Below the pieces are notes generated by a model. It did not search any database, was not told the DNA's origin, and saw nothing but the letters and a program-made list of their open reading frames with translations. DNA of 64,000 bases from Torreya grandis. Its lineage: Eukaryota; Streptophyta; Pinopsida; Cupressales; Taxaceae. Numbering within the stretch: position 1 is the stretch's first letter; each line of letters begins with the position of its first letter. Of the stretch, positions 1 to 12,099 are shown one piece after another. A program made the position numbers and the translations under genes. The stretch spans positions 2,398,501-2,462,500 of the forward strand of contig JARHVA010001923.1 of assembly GCA_037957365.1 (NCBI GenBank). Direction: 5' to 3'.

Positions 1-479
1 CCATCTCACAATATTCAACATATGCCTTTAAACCTTGTATATCACATCCTTTCTCTTTTTTAGAATTAGTTAATTATGATAATTACTATTTTATGTGTAT
101 ATTTATATTAGTTAAATGTTTCAATGTGAAATTTAGTGTAAATCCATTTATCTCTAGTGATTTTGGTAAAGTTGTATTGTCTTGTTGTAGATGTTAAAAT
201 TTGATCTTCAGTACTTGATAATGACAAACTTGACACACATTTACCATGCATGAATTGAGCACTCAAACAAGGTCTTAATTTATCATCCTCTCACACTTGC
301 ATGTTATCTTATAAGTCAACCCTTATGTTATGTTGTTATAAACCTACAATAACTTCAGAGTTTGTTTTAGACATGTTAAGTATCGTGCACAAAATATTTA
401 TAGACTCTTAGTTCATTTTGCTTGTACATAGGTCAGATCCATAAATTAGACTCGTTATATCTAGTTAATAATGACTTGT

Positions 480-1433
480 ATTGGTCAGAACCAAGCCGTT
501 CCCAACAACAAATATTTTCTAAAATAAATATCATCCTTAGAGTTGTCCCAATAACATAGCATGTCAGTGGCTTGAGGAATTATTCAATTGGATCCATATA
601 TAAACAAATTAATGTCTCATTCAAAAGGGACTTGGAACTTATTTGATATAAATCTATACATTAATACATAGTAAGAAAACTTTCCCTATTCTTTTCAATT
701 TAAAAAAGTATCACTAGGATTAGTCACAAGCCAAGTCTGAAGCACTCAAAAGTTAAGTCAAAGCAAGTATTGTCAAGTACCAAAGCCAATCATTAGCTAC
801 ATACATTTAGCGAATGAACACAATTGCACTGTCACACTAGGTAGGAGAACTATGTGTGGCTTGATTTAGATCATTGGATTATTAGATACATAGATAACAT
901 TCAATCATCAAATGGGGGTGATGGGGGTTAGCTCAGCCCCACTTCTCCCATTTTTTCAAGTTTATAGTCCTCACAAGCACATCTAGGGTTTCGAGGCAAA
1001 GGAGGTTGATTTATAGATATGCACACATCATTAGGATTTAAGATCACAAATATAGATTAATTAATGAAAGTCATAGGTGACATATAATAATTGTGCCCTA
1101 CTTCCACATAGGTTAGTACTAACTAGTAATTTAGTAACAATTGACGATACTGACCCTATCTTGCAAAACTGACCTAGCATGAACAATGAATCAGTTTTAG
1201 AACCAAACAAACTACATGCATGTTTATCTTTGATTTTCACTTCCAAAATAAAATCATAGTAAGACAACCAACCAAAAAAATATAAGTATCATGATCTCTT
1301 TAGCATTGTTTATATTTAATATATTTCCTTGTCAAATAAGAAAAATCAATCCTAGTCTTTTACATTACGATGTATGCTTGAATGTCATATCTATTGATTT
1401 GAATTATATTTCAAAGTTATATCTTAATTAGAT
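480..1433 (+). repeat. Dispersed repeat family A, copy A1
   Basis: This noncoding block recurs, diverged, near 50.9-51.6 kb and 54.9-55.6 kb on the same strand and near 40.8-42.4 kb and 56.7-57.9 kb on the opposite strand. Shared landmarks in order are a 'attgtcaagta' stretch, 'tggcttgattt', a 'ggtgat' pyrimidine/purine block, and 'gtatcttgatctcttta' near the right end. The right edge abuts the candidate LTR starting at 1434. Two copies flank a Gypsy pol relic in direct orientation, so the family may be an LTR. Edges are approximate because copies were aligned by eye. Confidence 0.6.
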
Positions 1434-2192
1434 TGATCTCACGTCGGTCATCTCTAGACAGATAGGAACCGACGTCGATCGCCTGTGCATTTCTAGAACT
1501 GCTAGTTTGACGAACAGTTATTTAAACGAACAATCAGTTTGCATGCAAAGACTAATTTTAGTCTTGAGTCCGCTTTTCTAATTATTGTTTGTTTGGGGTT
1601 CTAATTAAGAGACCCATGGGGGCTGTATTGTAAGTGAAGGATCAAAAGGACTTGTCAAGGACAAAGACAAGGGTTCTTCCAAGTGTAAGATCAATTGATC
1701 TGCAGGTGTGCAAGATCAGGGGAGATCTACATGGTAAGTAAGGTCAGTTGATCTACAGGTGTGTGTGTGTGCAAGGTCAAAGGAGATCTGTAGGGTAGAA
1801 AGATCAAGGAGATCTGCAACACAACAAGGAGCAAGATCAGGGAGATCTACTTGGAGTACTTTGAGTACTTGGTGGACTAGAAGTAGGCAACAACGGTTGA
1901 GTTGATTGTCACTTACTGGTGGAAACAACAACTTGGTTATTGAGTTGATTGTGTTTGTAATTGATTGAGAGAGAGAACTCTTGAGGGAGAATTACTATAT
2001 GCCCAAGAGGTGTGGGAAGAGTGTGATTTCTTCATTGTATTTCCTTTTGGAAGAGTGTTAATACAAGATTATATTCTCTCATATTTTGTGTTGTTTTTGA
2101 ATTCTAGTTACATATTACTTCTGGTTTAATTCCGTGTTTAGTTGCTTATACAAAGGTAATCAATTGTGCTCTTAAGGAGCAGGATCCTGACA
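1434..2192 (+). mobile_element. Candidate 5' LTR of a tRNA-Met-primed retrotransposon
   Basis: The block starts with TG (tgatctcacg) and ends CCTGACA, two bases before a perfect tRNA-iMet primer binding site, which is the expected junction geometry for an LTR. Length would be about 760 bp. It holds internal GATC-rich subrepeats and a short GT run near 1760. No second LTR was recognised in the window, so the left boundary rests on the TG and on the end of family-A homology. The roughly 2 kb to the right shows no convincing coding frame. Confidence 0.5.
1685..1855 (+). repeat. GATC-dyad subrepeats inside the candidate LTR
   Basis: A degenerate unit combining 'agatcaattgatct', 'gcaggtgtg' and 'agatcaggggagatct' recurs twice at about 55-bp spacing, followed by two further short 'agatca-ggagatct' copies. 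Each short unit is itself a near palindrome around GATC. Such subrepeats are common in plant LTR U3 regions. A regulatory role is only a possibility. Confidence 0.55.
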
Positions 2193-2345
2193 AGTGGTAT
2201 CAGAGCTTGTGTGCTAGGATCCTGACAAGTGGTATCAGAGCTTTCTGTTCTAGATCTTGACAAGTGGTATCAGAGCTGTGTGTTCTAGATTCCTAACAAT
2301 TGGTATCAGAGCTTTCTGCTCCTAGATCTTGACAGTTGGGTGGTA
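2172..2345 (+). repeat. 35-bp tandem array of LTR end plus primer binding site
   Basis: The 12-mer tggtatcagagc, complementary to the 3' end of plant initiator tRNA-Met, starts at 2195, 2230, 2265 and 2301, so at 35, 35 and 36 bp spacing. Each copy is preceded by a variant of the LTR terminus (gatcctgaca, gatcttgaca, gattcctaaca). A fifth partial unit (agatcttgacagttgg) follows. The repeated unit is therefore the U5-PBS junction itself, not the PBS alone. Confidence 0.9.
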
Positions 2346-5278
2346 TGTTGGGGATTAGAGGTTAAATAAGTTTGGATAGGAAGGAGAGTTTCTAGGATAG
2401 AGACTACTAAATTTTGAAGTGTGGGAGAGGGTGGTTGGTTGGCTATAGTTTGTGGTGTAGTAATGATTTGTTTTGGAATAATGGTTGTAGTAGGGATACT
2501 AGATATTATGGGTGATTGGTATCTAAAGGTTGTGTTATGCCAATATTATAACCTATGGGTGGTGGTGGGTTAACGGATGAGGACATTATGGCCACATTGT
2601 ACTCTTCAAATGTTCTTAATGGCATGCCATAAAAATATTGGGAGGTTTGGTCATGAGGGGAAATGGGGATTCATATGAATTACACAGTAAGGTGAATTTT
2701 TAGGGTGATTGAATTGTTATCTAGTATATTTACAAAATTCGGATCACCCTAAGGGTAAAATTGAGGGAGACCATCCTCGATATAATTGGGATAGGTAGGA
2801 GGACTCAGTGATTGTTCCATTAAGGAGGATAAGTGCAGTGATTCTATTTGTTTCAGTGATTGTTGTCACCTTAGAACCATGTAGTATAAAAATAATGAAA
2901 GTAAAGACTAAATGTAAAACACTCAACTCTTTTAATTATCTCATTTTTAGTGGGAAAAAGCACACATTCTACTTTAATGTACTTAAATACTTTTAATTTT
3001 CTTAAGAAATAGACTTTAGAATGTGATGGGGTGTTGGGTTAATGAAGGTCCCAATAAATGGAAATCTAAGTTTGGTTTTGGGTTTATTTGAAGTTGGGAA
3101 CCTCGATATATGTAAAAGTATAGTGGGTCCTGATTTTGTGTTCGTGTTAGTATGTGGCTTGGTATTGGGGCCTACCCCTTCACTTCATGACCTCATAATA
3201 ATAAGGGTGTCAGGTACTTAGACTATATACTACAAACCCATTATTTATACTTGGCTAGAACACTGAGTCCACTTTCCCCTTGGTGATTAAATCCAAGTGG
3301 GTTTACCTGGGTGGGATTTGTTTTGTTTTCAAATTTTATGATTATCATGATTCAGTAGTGTGTGGAAAAGAGTGACAAAATGATAAATTAATCCACTTAC
3401 TTATACTAGATGTGCTTATAAAATAGGCAAACTAAAAAAGATAATTTCTTTCAAAAGGAAAGTAATCTATATTTTTTTTGCTTTTTTGCTTTTCATTACT
3501 TTAATGAAAAGGCGAAGAAAAAAGTTTTACTAAAAAAATAAAAATAAACCAAAAATTAATAAAGAGTAAAAAATAATGAGGCCCAAAATTGGGTCCCATT
3601 AGTCAATCCAAAATGTTTAAAGTATTTTTCATTCATTCTTATAGAAAATAAACTACCAAAAATGTAAAGTGAGATATAGGGTTTTTAGGATTACTTATGA
3701 CTAGAAAGATTGTGCACCATTTATCCAACAATGTGGGAACTCCTTTTTGTCTAGGAAGGAGTACCTGCACATGAGAAAAATAAAAAACTATTAATTAATA
3801 GGATATGCAAATGAGTTGCCTAGTACTAGACCAATCCTAAGAAGTGGTACACTTCCTAATAAGGACATCAACCCACTTTATAAGCACTTGAGAGGATAAA
3901 GATAGAAAATGAAATTATAGTAAAAGCATGTAATGATATAGATAAGAAATTGAAATTATTTAGATTAATCTACATTCATTGCATGAAGATTAGCAAAATA
4001 AACATTCCAATAATCTACAACTATGTCTTCTTCTACTTGTATTAGTTCTAACTAATTAGTAATAGCCTCTAAGGTGGGGGCAAATACAATTGCACAAATT
4101 CCTATTTTGAAGGAAACATCACTTTGGTCGGCAAAGAGAGGATTTTGTATTATGGGAAAATCACAAATAGTGATCACATCATGTATAAATCTGACTAGAG
4201 TCATCTACAAGTGAAACTTATAGTTTAAGAAACAACTGATAAAGATTTATTTAAGATGCTAACTAAAAATAGGTTCAGCTTGTAGATAAAAAAAGATTTT
4301 AGCAGATATCGATGTTGATATACAAGATCAATGTTGATTTATAGGATCAATGTCAATCTGTAAGATCGATGTCAATTCTAGGAATTGACATCGATTCTGA
4401 TAATATGGATAAAGTTTTTAGGATAGGGACCTAAAGATGGGTTTTATGGGATTTAAGATGGCTCAAGATAATCTAAAACTAATTAAGGAGATAAACTAAA
4501 CTATAAAACAAAATGTAAAATAGATGAAATTACATAAATTAAGTGATGTATTTACTTTCACAATGCTTCCAATTTGTAGTAAACTGCAAGGTTGGTGAGA
4601 GGATTTTTGACCTTTGAATGAGTGTTGATGGCTTGATGTAGGAGTATGGCTTCCAGTATATGAGCAATTAACTAACATATGCTTTATAAAAAATCCTTCA
4701 ACATTATAGTGTAAATTGCGAGTGCATAATTATGATCCTTTGCTCAAGGGAGACCTATGGTTAAATTGAATATGATTCAATAGAATCGATGTCGATCATG
4801 AGGAACAATAATTATTCAATAATAATTTTACCAAAGGCCATTAAATGGTTTCAACCATGAGGTTAAAATATCTCAAGTTATTTAAATGAATTTAGGATAG
4901 CAAAATGTTACAGGGGTAAAACAATATAATTTTATTATGCTTTGGGTTGATTTAGTTAGATTTTATGGTAGATAATTCGTTAAATTAAATCACTTAAGCG
5001 AAATAGTAATTAATAAAAATAATTACGTGGGGTAATGGTAAAATAGTAATTGGGTAATTACATGGGGTGAAATAGGAATGAACAAGAAAAGAGACATGAG
5101 ACCTAGACTAGCACAAATATTATTATGCAGAATCCTAGTGCCTACACTCATGGATTGAGCCTTGATGGAGAGGAAAGTGACTATGCAATAGTTAAGCAAG
5201 TTGCAGCTGAACATGAGGTAACTATTCTTTAAATTACATTAGTTATTGATCTTGTTGAACCTCATGGGTAGAAAATAG
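2346..5278. other. Non-genic stretch, probable decayed element interior
   Basis: No convincing gene was found. It is AT-rich with scattered short frames and no recognised domain. It probably contains interior sequence of the element primed at 2195-2312. A weak resemblance to the end of a Copia RNase H near 4225-4290 was not strong enough to call. Confidence 0.4.
4304..4399 (+). repeat. 19-bp tandem repeat ending in a perfect hairpin
   Basis: Four units of about 19 bp (pattern aagatcgatgtcaattcta with variants) run from 4304 to 4380. The next unit is inverted, so 4365-4378 (atcgatgtcaattc) and 4382-4395 are perfect reverse complements separated by 3 bases. A related motif (aatcgatgtcgatcatg) occurs near 4783. 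Function unknown. Confidence 0.75.
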
Positions 5279-6127
5279 AGCTTGAATAAGATAACTTGTA
5301 ACCTTGTTTATGAGTCTTTGCAAGCATGTGAAGCATTTGATCAGCCTGTTGTCCCTCAAAAGAATGGAAAAATTGAAATTGATCTTGGTATGCTTTCAAG
5401 TAATGAAGAAGAAGTTACCTTTTGGGAAGAGCTATAAATATTTTGTTCTAGTATGGATGGTGAATTTATAGCCCATGAGGAGAGTGCTAACAATGTTGTC
5501 TTGGCCAATGCACATGATCAAGAGATGCATGGGAAAGCTCTTGAATAGAATATCATGTTTGATGACCTTGTTGAATCTCATGAGCAAGTTCAAGGAGCCC
5601 TTGAAAACATGTGGAAGTCTTAATTGGAAATGTTCAATGAGTTTGAAGATCTTGGTAGGCTAACACCTCAAGAAGAAGTTGTTGATGAAGAGTTCAAAGC
5701 TCTTATCAAGCCAACAAGTCTTATTAGCCATCACCAAGAAACTCAAATCCATGGTGCAACAAGGTATGATGAATATGACACTCTTCAAGATGAATAGGAG
5801 ATAGAGTTTGAGAAGCCAATTGAAGATGAAGTTTTTACTACCTTTATGAATCAAAACATAGTTACTTTGGAGGTCTCTCACATTGCGAAAGATAAACAAC
5901 AATATAAGGTGAAAATTAAATATCATGATGAGTTTATTTTTGTGGGAGACATGTTTTTTGTTGTAGACCCATTTGAGATCAAGCTGAGGAAGGTGATGGT
6001 TAAGAAAGGAGATGGTCAAACAATGATAAATTTTGATCAATAGCTTACACATCTTCCTTGGTCATCCCATAAAGGTGATTTAAAGAGTTTTCCTTTTGAT
6101 CTAGGTGGATCAATTATAATAGGTTAA
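5279..6127 (+). pseudogene. Decayed ORF of unknown family, five in-frame stops
   Basis: I do not recognise the protein. One reading frame stays coherent for about 283 codons from the upstream stop at 5276, interrupted by stops at 5435, 5546, 5621, 5795 and 6041 and closed at 6125. The predicted product is hydrophilic and acidic (Glu/Asp/Gln-rich), with a more ordered basic C-terminal part around QYKVKIKYHDEF and VVDPFEIKLRK. All five internal stops are TAA or TAG, never TGA, as expected if Gln codons decayed by C-to-T change. It may be an element-encoded accessory protein. No catalytic motif was seen, and no shared LTR pair was found around it. Confidence 0.45.
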
Positions 6128-9100
6128 TTATATATAGTAGTTCTTGTCTTGTTTTTCCTCTAAGTGCTTTGTAGCATAACATGTGTCTTATTTTGTCTAT
6201 TTTTCTTATTTTATGGGTTGTTTCTTGTCTTATTATGTGTTTAGAAGTCAAGTCAGTTATCTTATCTTGGTCAAGGATTTATAGTCAGTTGTCAAGGTCA
6301 AGTCATGCTTTGTGTTGAGCTGAGGTGACTTCATATCCCAATGGATGGACTAGGAAACTAGTCTAAAGTGCATAGTAGGCATGTAATCCCAGGAGGTCAC
6401 CAAATATGTTAGCCAAAATTTTGGCTACTATAAACTAGTTACACAAAAAACGTGTCTACTCAAGCCTTCAACTTGATGGATAGTCTTGTAAATCCTTCAT
6501 AAGGCATGCTTAGCATATATTATGGTATGTTTGACAAGTTTAAGGTAAGTTTTCTTTCTAACATTATGCTTGTATAATCATTACTTATCCTAGTCAAGTG
6601 GTTTCAAAAAGTGTCAAAGGTTTATAGGCCATTGTTAAATCATAAAACACATGTCATGATCATCTTGCAACCCCCCTAGTTTGTATAACTATCATAAAGG
6701 TGTCAATATTCCTCTCTAATGTTATACGCCTTTTTGAGGCATTTCTTGATCATTTTATAATGTTCAAAATGGAGTATCCTAGGGAGTAATAGGTAAATAG
6801 TTGGAAAATTCCCTTGGCACATTTTATAAATCTATACATTCATGAGAAACTTCATTGATGTTGTTCCATTAGGGTCTCCAAATAGAATATGACAATTTTC
6901 ATGGAAAAAGAGAGGTTTCTAAAGGGTGGTTATAGGTTTTGAGAGTGAAGTTCCTATATAAGAACCTTCATGGCCTCATCCATATCCCTTAGACTCAAAC
7001 CAGGTATTTGGATGAGCTATAGGTCTCAAAAAATTAGAAAACACTTCCTTTCTCCTAACAAGTTCCTTAGGAAGCTTGCAAAGGCAAGTTTAGTTTGCTC
7101 ATTCCATAAAAAGGAGGGAGAATGGTGAAATGATATCTTGGGAAAAGAAGGGGTCATAATTTCCTTTATATTTATGGCATTGTTTTTTATATTGAACCCT
7201 CTTCCTTTATGAACTATCATTAATAATGTAGGGTGGTCTAAAACCATACAAAAACCCCACTAGCTCAGTTCTACCATGGAAATGGTAGTTTAAAGCTCAT
7301 TAGAATCATGAATGAAATTAAAGAGGATATAGGGGGTGTGTACATCCATTCCATATGTTTTTTAATCCCCAATTGGAATTGTGAAGTCAAGGAGGAATAA
7401 ATCTTCATGTTTGGAGTAGTTTGCAAGTTGAAGATCATTGTTTCTTGATGTTTTGAGGTTTTCAATAGGATGTAGGTATGTTGATGAAGATATCACATCA
7501 TATTTTAACTCTATCTAGTACTATATAGATCCATTAAATATTTTTCCATGCCTGATCCACACCAAAAATCTTACCAACATCTTGATGACTAATAATTTAT
7601 CAAAAGTGTTCATCATTGAACAAGGTAGCAGACAGAACCCTAACGTCATAGGAATCTTACATTATGTGAAAATAATGATAGGTGGTTGTGATAATGTGGT
7701 TGGTATCTTTAATACTAATTTTATATCCTAAAATCATCATTTTAACTCAAACAATAATCAAAGAGAAGTCACGTTCTCATGATTCATCAAAAGACTGCGT
7801 TACTTGCACTAGTCAGAGGTCAACATGTAATGAGTTATGAATCATCAGGAAACTAGTGTGGGGATTGGTTACATATAATTTAATTTATATAATAAGCCTC
7901 AAATAACCCAAATAATTAAGTTTATCAACATAAAACAACCTAGGTAAATATACAATGATCTCAACCTTGAGACCATGTTAACACCTGCCTACACAAGAAT
8001 GAGTTCAAGAGCCAAACTTTGTATTATCAATGGAGTGTAAAGGCATAAAAACTCATCAAGATTACTATGAGATAGTGTAAATATGTTTTATTTAAAAAAT
8101 TATCAAGTAATTCATCATTATGGGCTTAAAAAAATTAAAATGTATACCTACAGGTCTATAGACCTGAAGGTCTTCATTTCTAAGGAAATGCAACAAGTCC
8201 TTGTGTTGAATGATGAAGTACAAGGGCCAATAGAGTTAAGAAAGAAATGGTAAATATTGTGTAAAATTTTTATGTTAAAACATTAATTTAATATCCCTCT
8301 TAATCTTAAACAAGTCCTTGGGTAAGAAAAGACTCCTACAGGCAAATTTGAGACATACAAGGATGTGTTCACATCATGAAGAACATATGCAGTTTGTGTG
8401 CTAAATTTGAGAATTTTAGGGTCATAGAGGGTATGAAGAGTATTGGATAAAAGTAATGAAATTAGAACATGATAAGAGATATTAAATTATACCAAAGATA
8501 GCATAAATCCCTTGAAGAGATACCTATGGTCCTCACCTAGACCTACAAGCCTAACTGGGACCTATAGGTCTAACTTAGATTATGAAAGAAAACAAGAAAA
8601 TTTTGCTTCAAGATTGAGTTATTGATGATCATGGAAAGCATAAGGAGTCATATCAATAGTTTCCATAAATTTTATATCCTTGGAAATTTGAAAACAAACC
8701 TCAAACAAGGCCATTAGGGCTAAATTGGCCTAATGGCCTACAAACCCTCAAGGTATGGAAATCAAGTTACAAAACCTTTGAAAGGTAAATGTCTATTGAA
8801 AAACCACCTAAATACATTTTTAAATATGTCACATACCTAAATATACCATTAATAACTTGGACCGAGCATCAAGATAGCATTTTCAAGCTAATTCTCTTTT
8901 TCATCCTCATATACAATCCTGTAGACCCGAGAGGCAATCTTAAGAAGCTTAGAACTCCATGGAAAATGTGCATGATGGAAAATGTATCTTGGAGGAGTTG
9001 GGTGGGGTATAAAAATTATGTTTCATGGAATTGGTTTGTTATTTAAGGACATACATGCTATGAACAATCCTTGAGGAAGAGGGGTAATCCAAAACCCTGT

Positions 9101-9973
9101 TTTGCACTGTGAAGAGCTCGAGAGACCCCAATTGGTTGCTAAAATATTTTAAGAAGATTTACATGGGACATAAAGATATTAGAAATGGAATGGGGCCCAT
9201 GTAGGATAGAAATTTTTGGAATTAATTTAGGGATTGAGACCCTCATATTTATGAATCATCGTTAAGATGATTGGTCACTTTAAACCCTTCTTAAACCCTT
9301 CTAGGAGCTTGCTAAAGGTATATGCCTGCTAATGCCTTGAAATGACCTTTAATGACTATATAAATTATTATGTGACCTTTATAACCCTAATATCACCTAA
9401 ATAAGTCACTAGATCACACATGTGGGAGGAAATGTATGGATTTTGGCCTAAAAGAGTGCCTCTTGGAGCTAGTTTATAAAGTTTTGAAGCTTGTAAGCTT
9501 TCCTAACCACTTTAAGAGGTCTATCAAGCCAATATGCAGGTATTAGAGAATTTAAATATTAATTAGAGAGGTATTCATGATGACTATATAATCTAAAAGT
9601 GGATAACTAGGCCTAAAATAAGAGAGACGATCCATCTTGTACCTAGGAAGATTAAATTGTAGCTTCTTAGCAACATAAAAAAGGCAAAACTTAGTTCTCA
9701 TCATTTTCCAAGATGAAAATAACATTGATTTGGAATAATATGGTATTGGATAGCTTCAAGTGGTGATGTTTCAAGATGTAATCTTGTAACTACTATCCAA
9801 GTGGCGATAAGGATGAGTTGATGAAGATTAAGAGTCACTCCTGCACCAAATCCATGAAGAGATCACCATCAAGTAGGTTGACACATGTGAAAGAAGTTTC
9901 AAGGATATTTCTAACTCTTCTCTTGCGTGTAAATGATCTTATAATAGTGACACTTTTAATGAGCTCCTCTACA

Positions 9974-9975
<2 letters not shown>
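6128..9975. other. Non-genic AT-rich region
   Basis: No gene recognised. It contains only short frames without domain motifs. A perfect 14-bp palindrome (aggtctatagacct) lies near 8152-8165. The stretch probably consists of unrecognisable old repeat DNA. Confidence 0.45.

Positions 9976-10018
<43 letters not shown>
9976..10018 (+). repeat. (CT)n microsatellite
   Basis: About 21 uninterrupted CT dinucleotides. Antisense frames through it give an artefactual Arg/Glu-repeat peptide, so it should not be read as coding. Confidence 0.95.
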
Positions 10019-10019
<1 letters not shown>

Positions 10020-10818
10020 TTCTCACTTTCTCTATAAGTATGCCTAATTTTGGCATTTTTTGTATCCTGCACCCGAGTATGTTGAATACCCACTCATTTT
10101 TATGCCTTTGATCAAATGAAGACTACTTTTTTTACTTGCATATATGACTATACTTAGTGTGTATTCATGGATAGTTGATCTTATTAAGTAATTTACTTAG
10201 TCTTCCTTGACATGTTGTCCTATTCTAACACGTATATGTAATTTGAAATCTTATCTTGCAGGTTATGTGAAGTGTTGAAGTGAAGTGTAAGGGTTGAGTG
10301 TGGTTATCTATTCATTAGTGTCATTTTAGACCTATTATTTGGTCCTCTTAGCATAAACATCTATCACAACCTCCACATTGAAATTTTGATGTAAAAGATT
10401 CAAATTGGGAGTAGTGTATGTTCAGATTAATCTCATGATCTACATGTGTACATGTAGTTGTTTGGTAGTGATCAATTGGTTTGGTTTATCACCTCCATTG
10501 TTAGGTTTCTTTCATGTTATCCCTCTCCCTTTTTATTAAAATCTAATAGTGTAGAGTTGTGAGCCTAATTGATACATCAAGGGGAGATAGCCCTATAATC
10601 TTAAGGTTTAGTCCATTTAGAGGTCACCTACAACCTATGACTAATCCATTTGTATAACTCAATTGAGAGGGCTTAAATCACCTTGTCACGGGTGAAAATT
10701 TGAGATATAACAACACTTAGATACTCTAAATGTAACCTCAAATATAATCAAAGTATATGTTAAGGATATGATATAAGACAAATGCCTCCTTTAGGTTGTG
10801 TTTGGATCCCTATCATAG
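10019..10818. other. Non-genic region left of family-B LTR
   Basis: No coding or structural feature was recognised between the CT microsatellite and the TG start of the family-B LTR at 10819. Confidence 0.4.
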
Positions 10819-12065
10819 TGTAGATGATATTTATGAATTATATAGCACCTTAGTCTTGTACACTTGGTAAACTCAGACCTTGGTTATTCCTCTTAGTTCT
10901 AAATCTTTCTCACTTTTGAAAGTCTTGTATTTGCTCTATCTTATGCCCCTTAGCCTATACCTTAGTCCAAATAGTATTTATATTGATGACCCAGACCTTA
11001 TTTCTTACCTAGAATGCTTAAAATATGATTATCTTATGCCCTTACAAATTTTGAGCATGTACTTTCTTTCTAATTTCTAAGAGACAAGCATCAGTCCCAA
11101 ACCCCTACGTTAATTCTAGTGTCCTACCCTAATGTAGGTTTACAATGCCCTAAAGTCATCTAATTTTCAAATGAAACATATCCTAATGGTTGACTTAAGT
11201 GATTTAATGTGATATATTTCCTAATAAGAGTGGTATATATTTACAATCACTCCTCATTCATTCCTAACCTATTGTTCATACTATAGAGAATTCAATTGAG
11301 AAAATTTTCCCTATTTATTCCTATTTCCATATCAGTCATAGGGAATACACATTTATAGGTATGAAGTACTGAAGAAGCATACCGAGAGCCAATTTTTTTA
11401 AGTTACAAGCTAGGTTATTGTTGTATTTTATTTCCACATATTACACCCTTATGCACATAAAATTCAACACATTAAGGGAAAACTACATTAGTCTAAGGCC
11501 CTCTTTGGAGTAGTGGCTATGTAGGCAACACCCATTTATAGAGGAGTATTTGGGGTTAGATCAATACCATGAGCCCACTAACCCATTATTATTAAGGTCA
11601 CAATGAAGATGAAGAATTAGGGTTTTTCCATTTTACAAGGAGAGATAGTCCATAACCCAAATCTAAATGCAACAGAGTGAAAGCAAAGATAAACCCATAA
11701 GTATCTAGGTGGTTGCATCCTTTTCTAGTAGGTATTCCATATAGGACACCTACATCTAGTATAGACAGTAGGATCAATGCTAACACCCAAAGCTAATGCT
11801 AGTTTTTGTGGCTCCATAGAAACTCAATATAACATTTGGAGACTATTTCAGAATCCAATTCCAGTCTGCTTCTAGCTTATTCTAGGTATAAAACTATGTT
11901 AACATTAGAACCAACTAAGTACATTTTTTTTTATCATTTCCATATCTAGCATAGTTGTACTTTCTATTTTTATCTTATATTAGTTTAATGAATTCAACAT
12001 ATGTTATATATGAGTTTAGAATTTAATTAACCTATTGTATATCTGATTATCACCCTTGTGTACAC
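10819..12065 (+). mobile_element. Family-B LTR, 5' copy
   Basis: It begins TGTAGATGATATTTATG and matches 15834-16550 on the same strand and the minus-strand block 48703-47420. The TGTAGAT start is independently confirmed in the 48.7-kb copy, where a clean purine tract (aaaggtgggggaca) immediately precedes it. Homology with that copy continues past 11507, through 'gagcccact' and 'aaccaactaagta', to about 'cccttgtgta' near 12055, giving an LTR of roughly 1.25 kb. The exact CA end and the target-site duplication could not be fixed. Confidence 0.7.
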
Positions 12066-12099
12066 TTTTCCATTAATATTTTTGAAAATATTTCTTATG

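Noticed and set aside
4040..4300. Possible Copia RNase H tail (TTDKDLFKMLTKNRFSL-like)
   Set aside because: Only a short, weak resemblance, with no other Copia motif nearby in the same direction.
8152..8165. Perfect 14-bp palindrome aggtctatagacct
   Set aside because: A single short palindrome in AT-rich DNA is expected by chance at this window size.
9835..10111. Open frames over the CT microsatellite, including a Ser/Leu-repeat and an Arg/Glu-repeat peptide
   Set aside because: Both are made by the dinucleotide run; no flanking coding signal.
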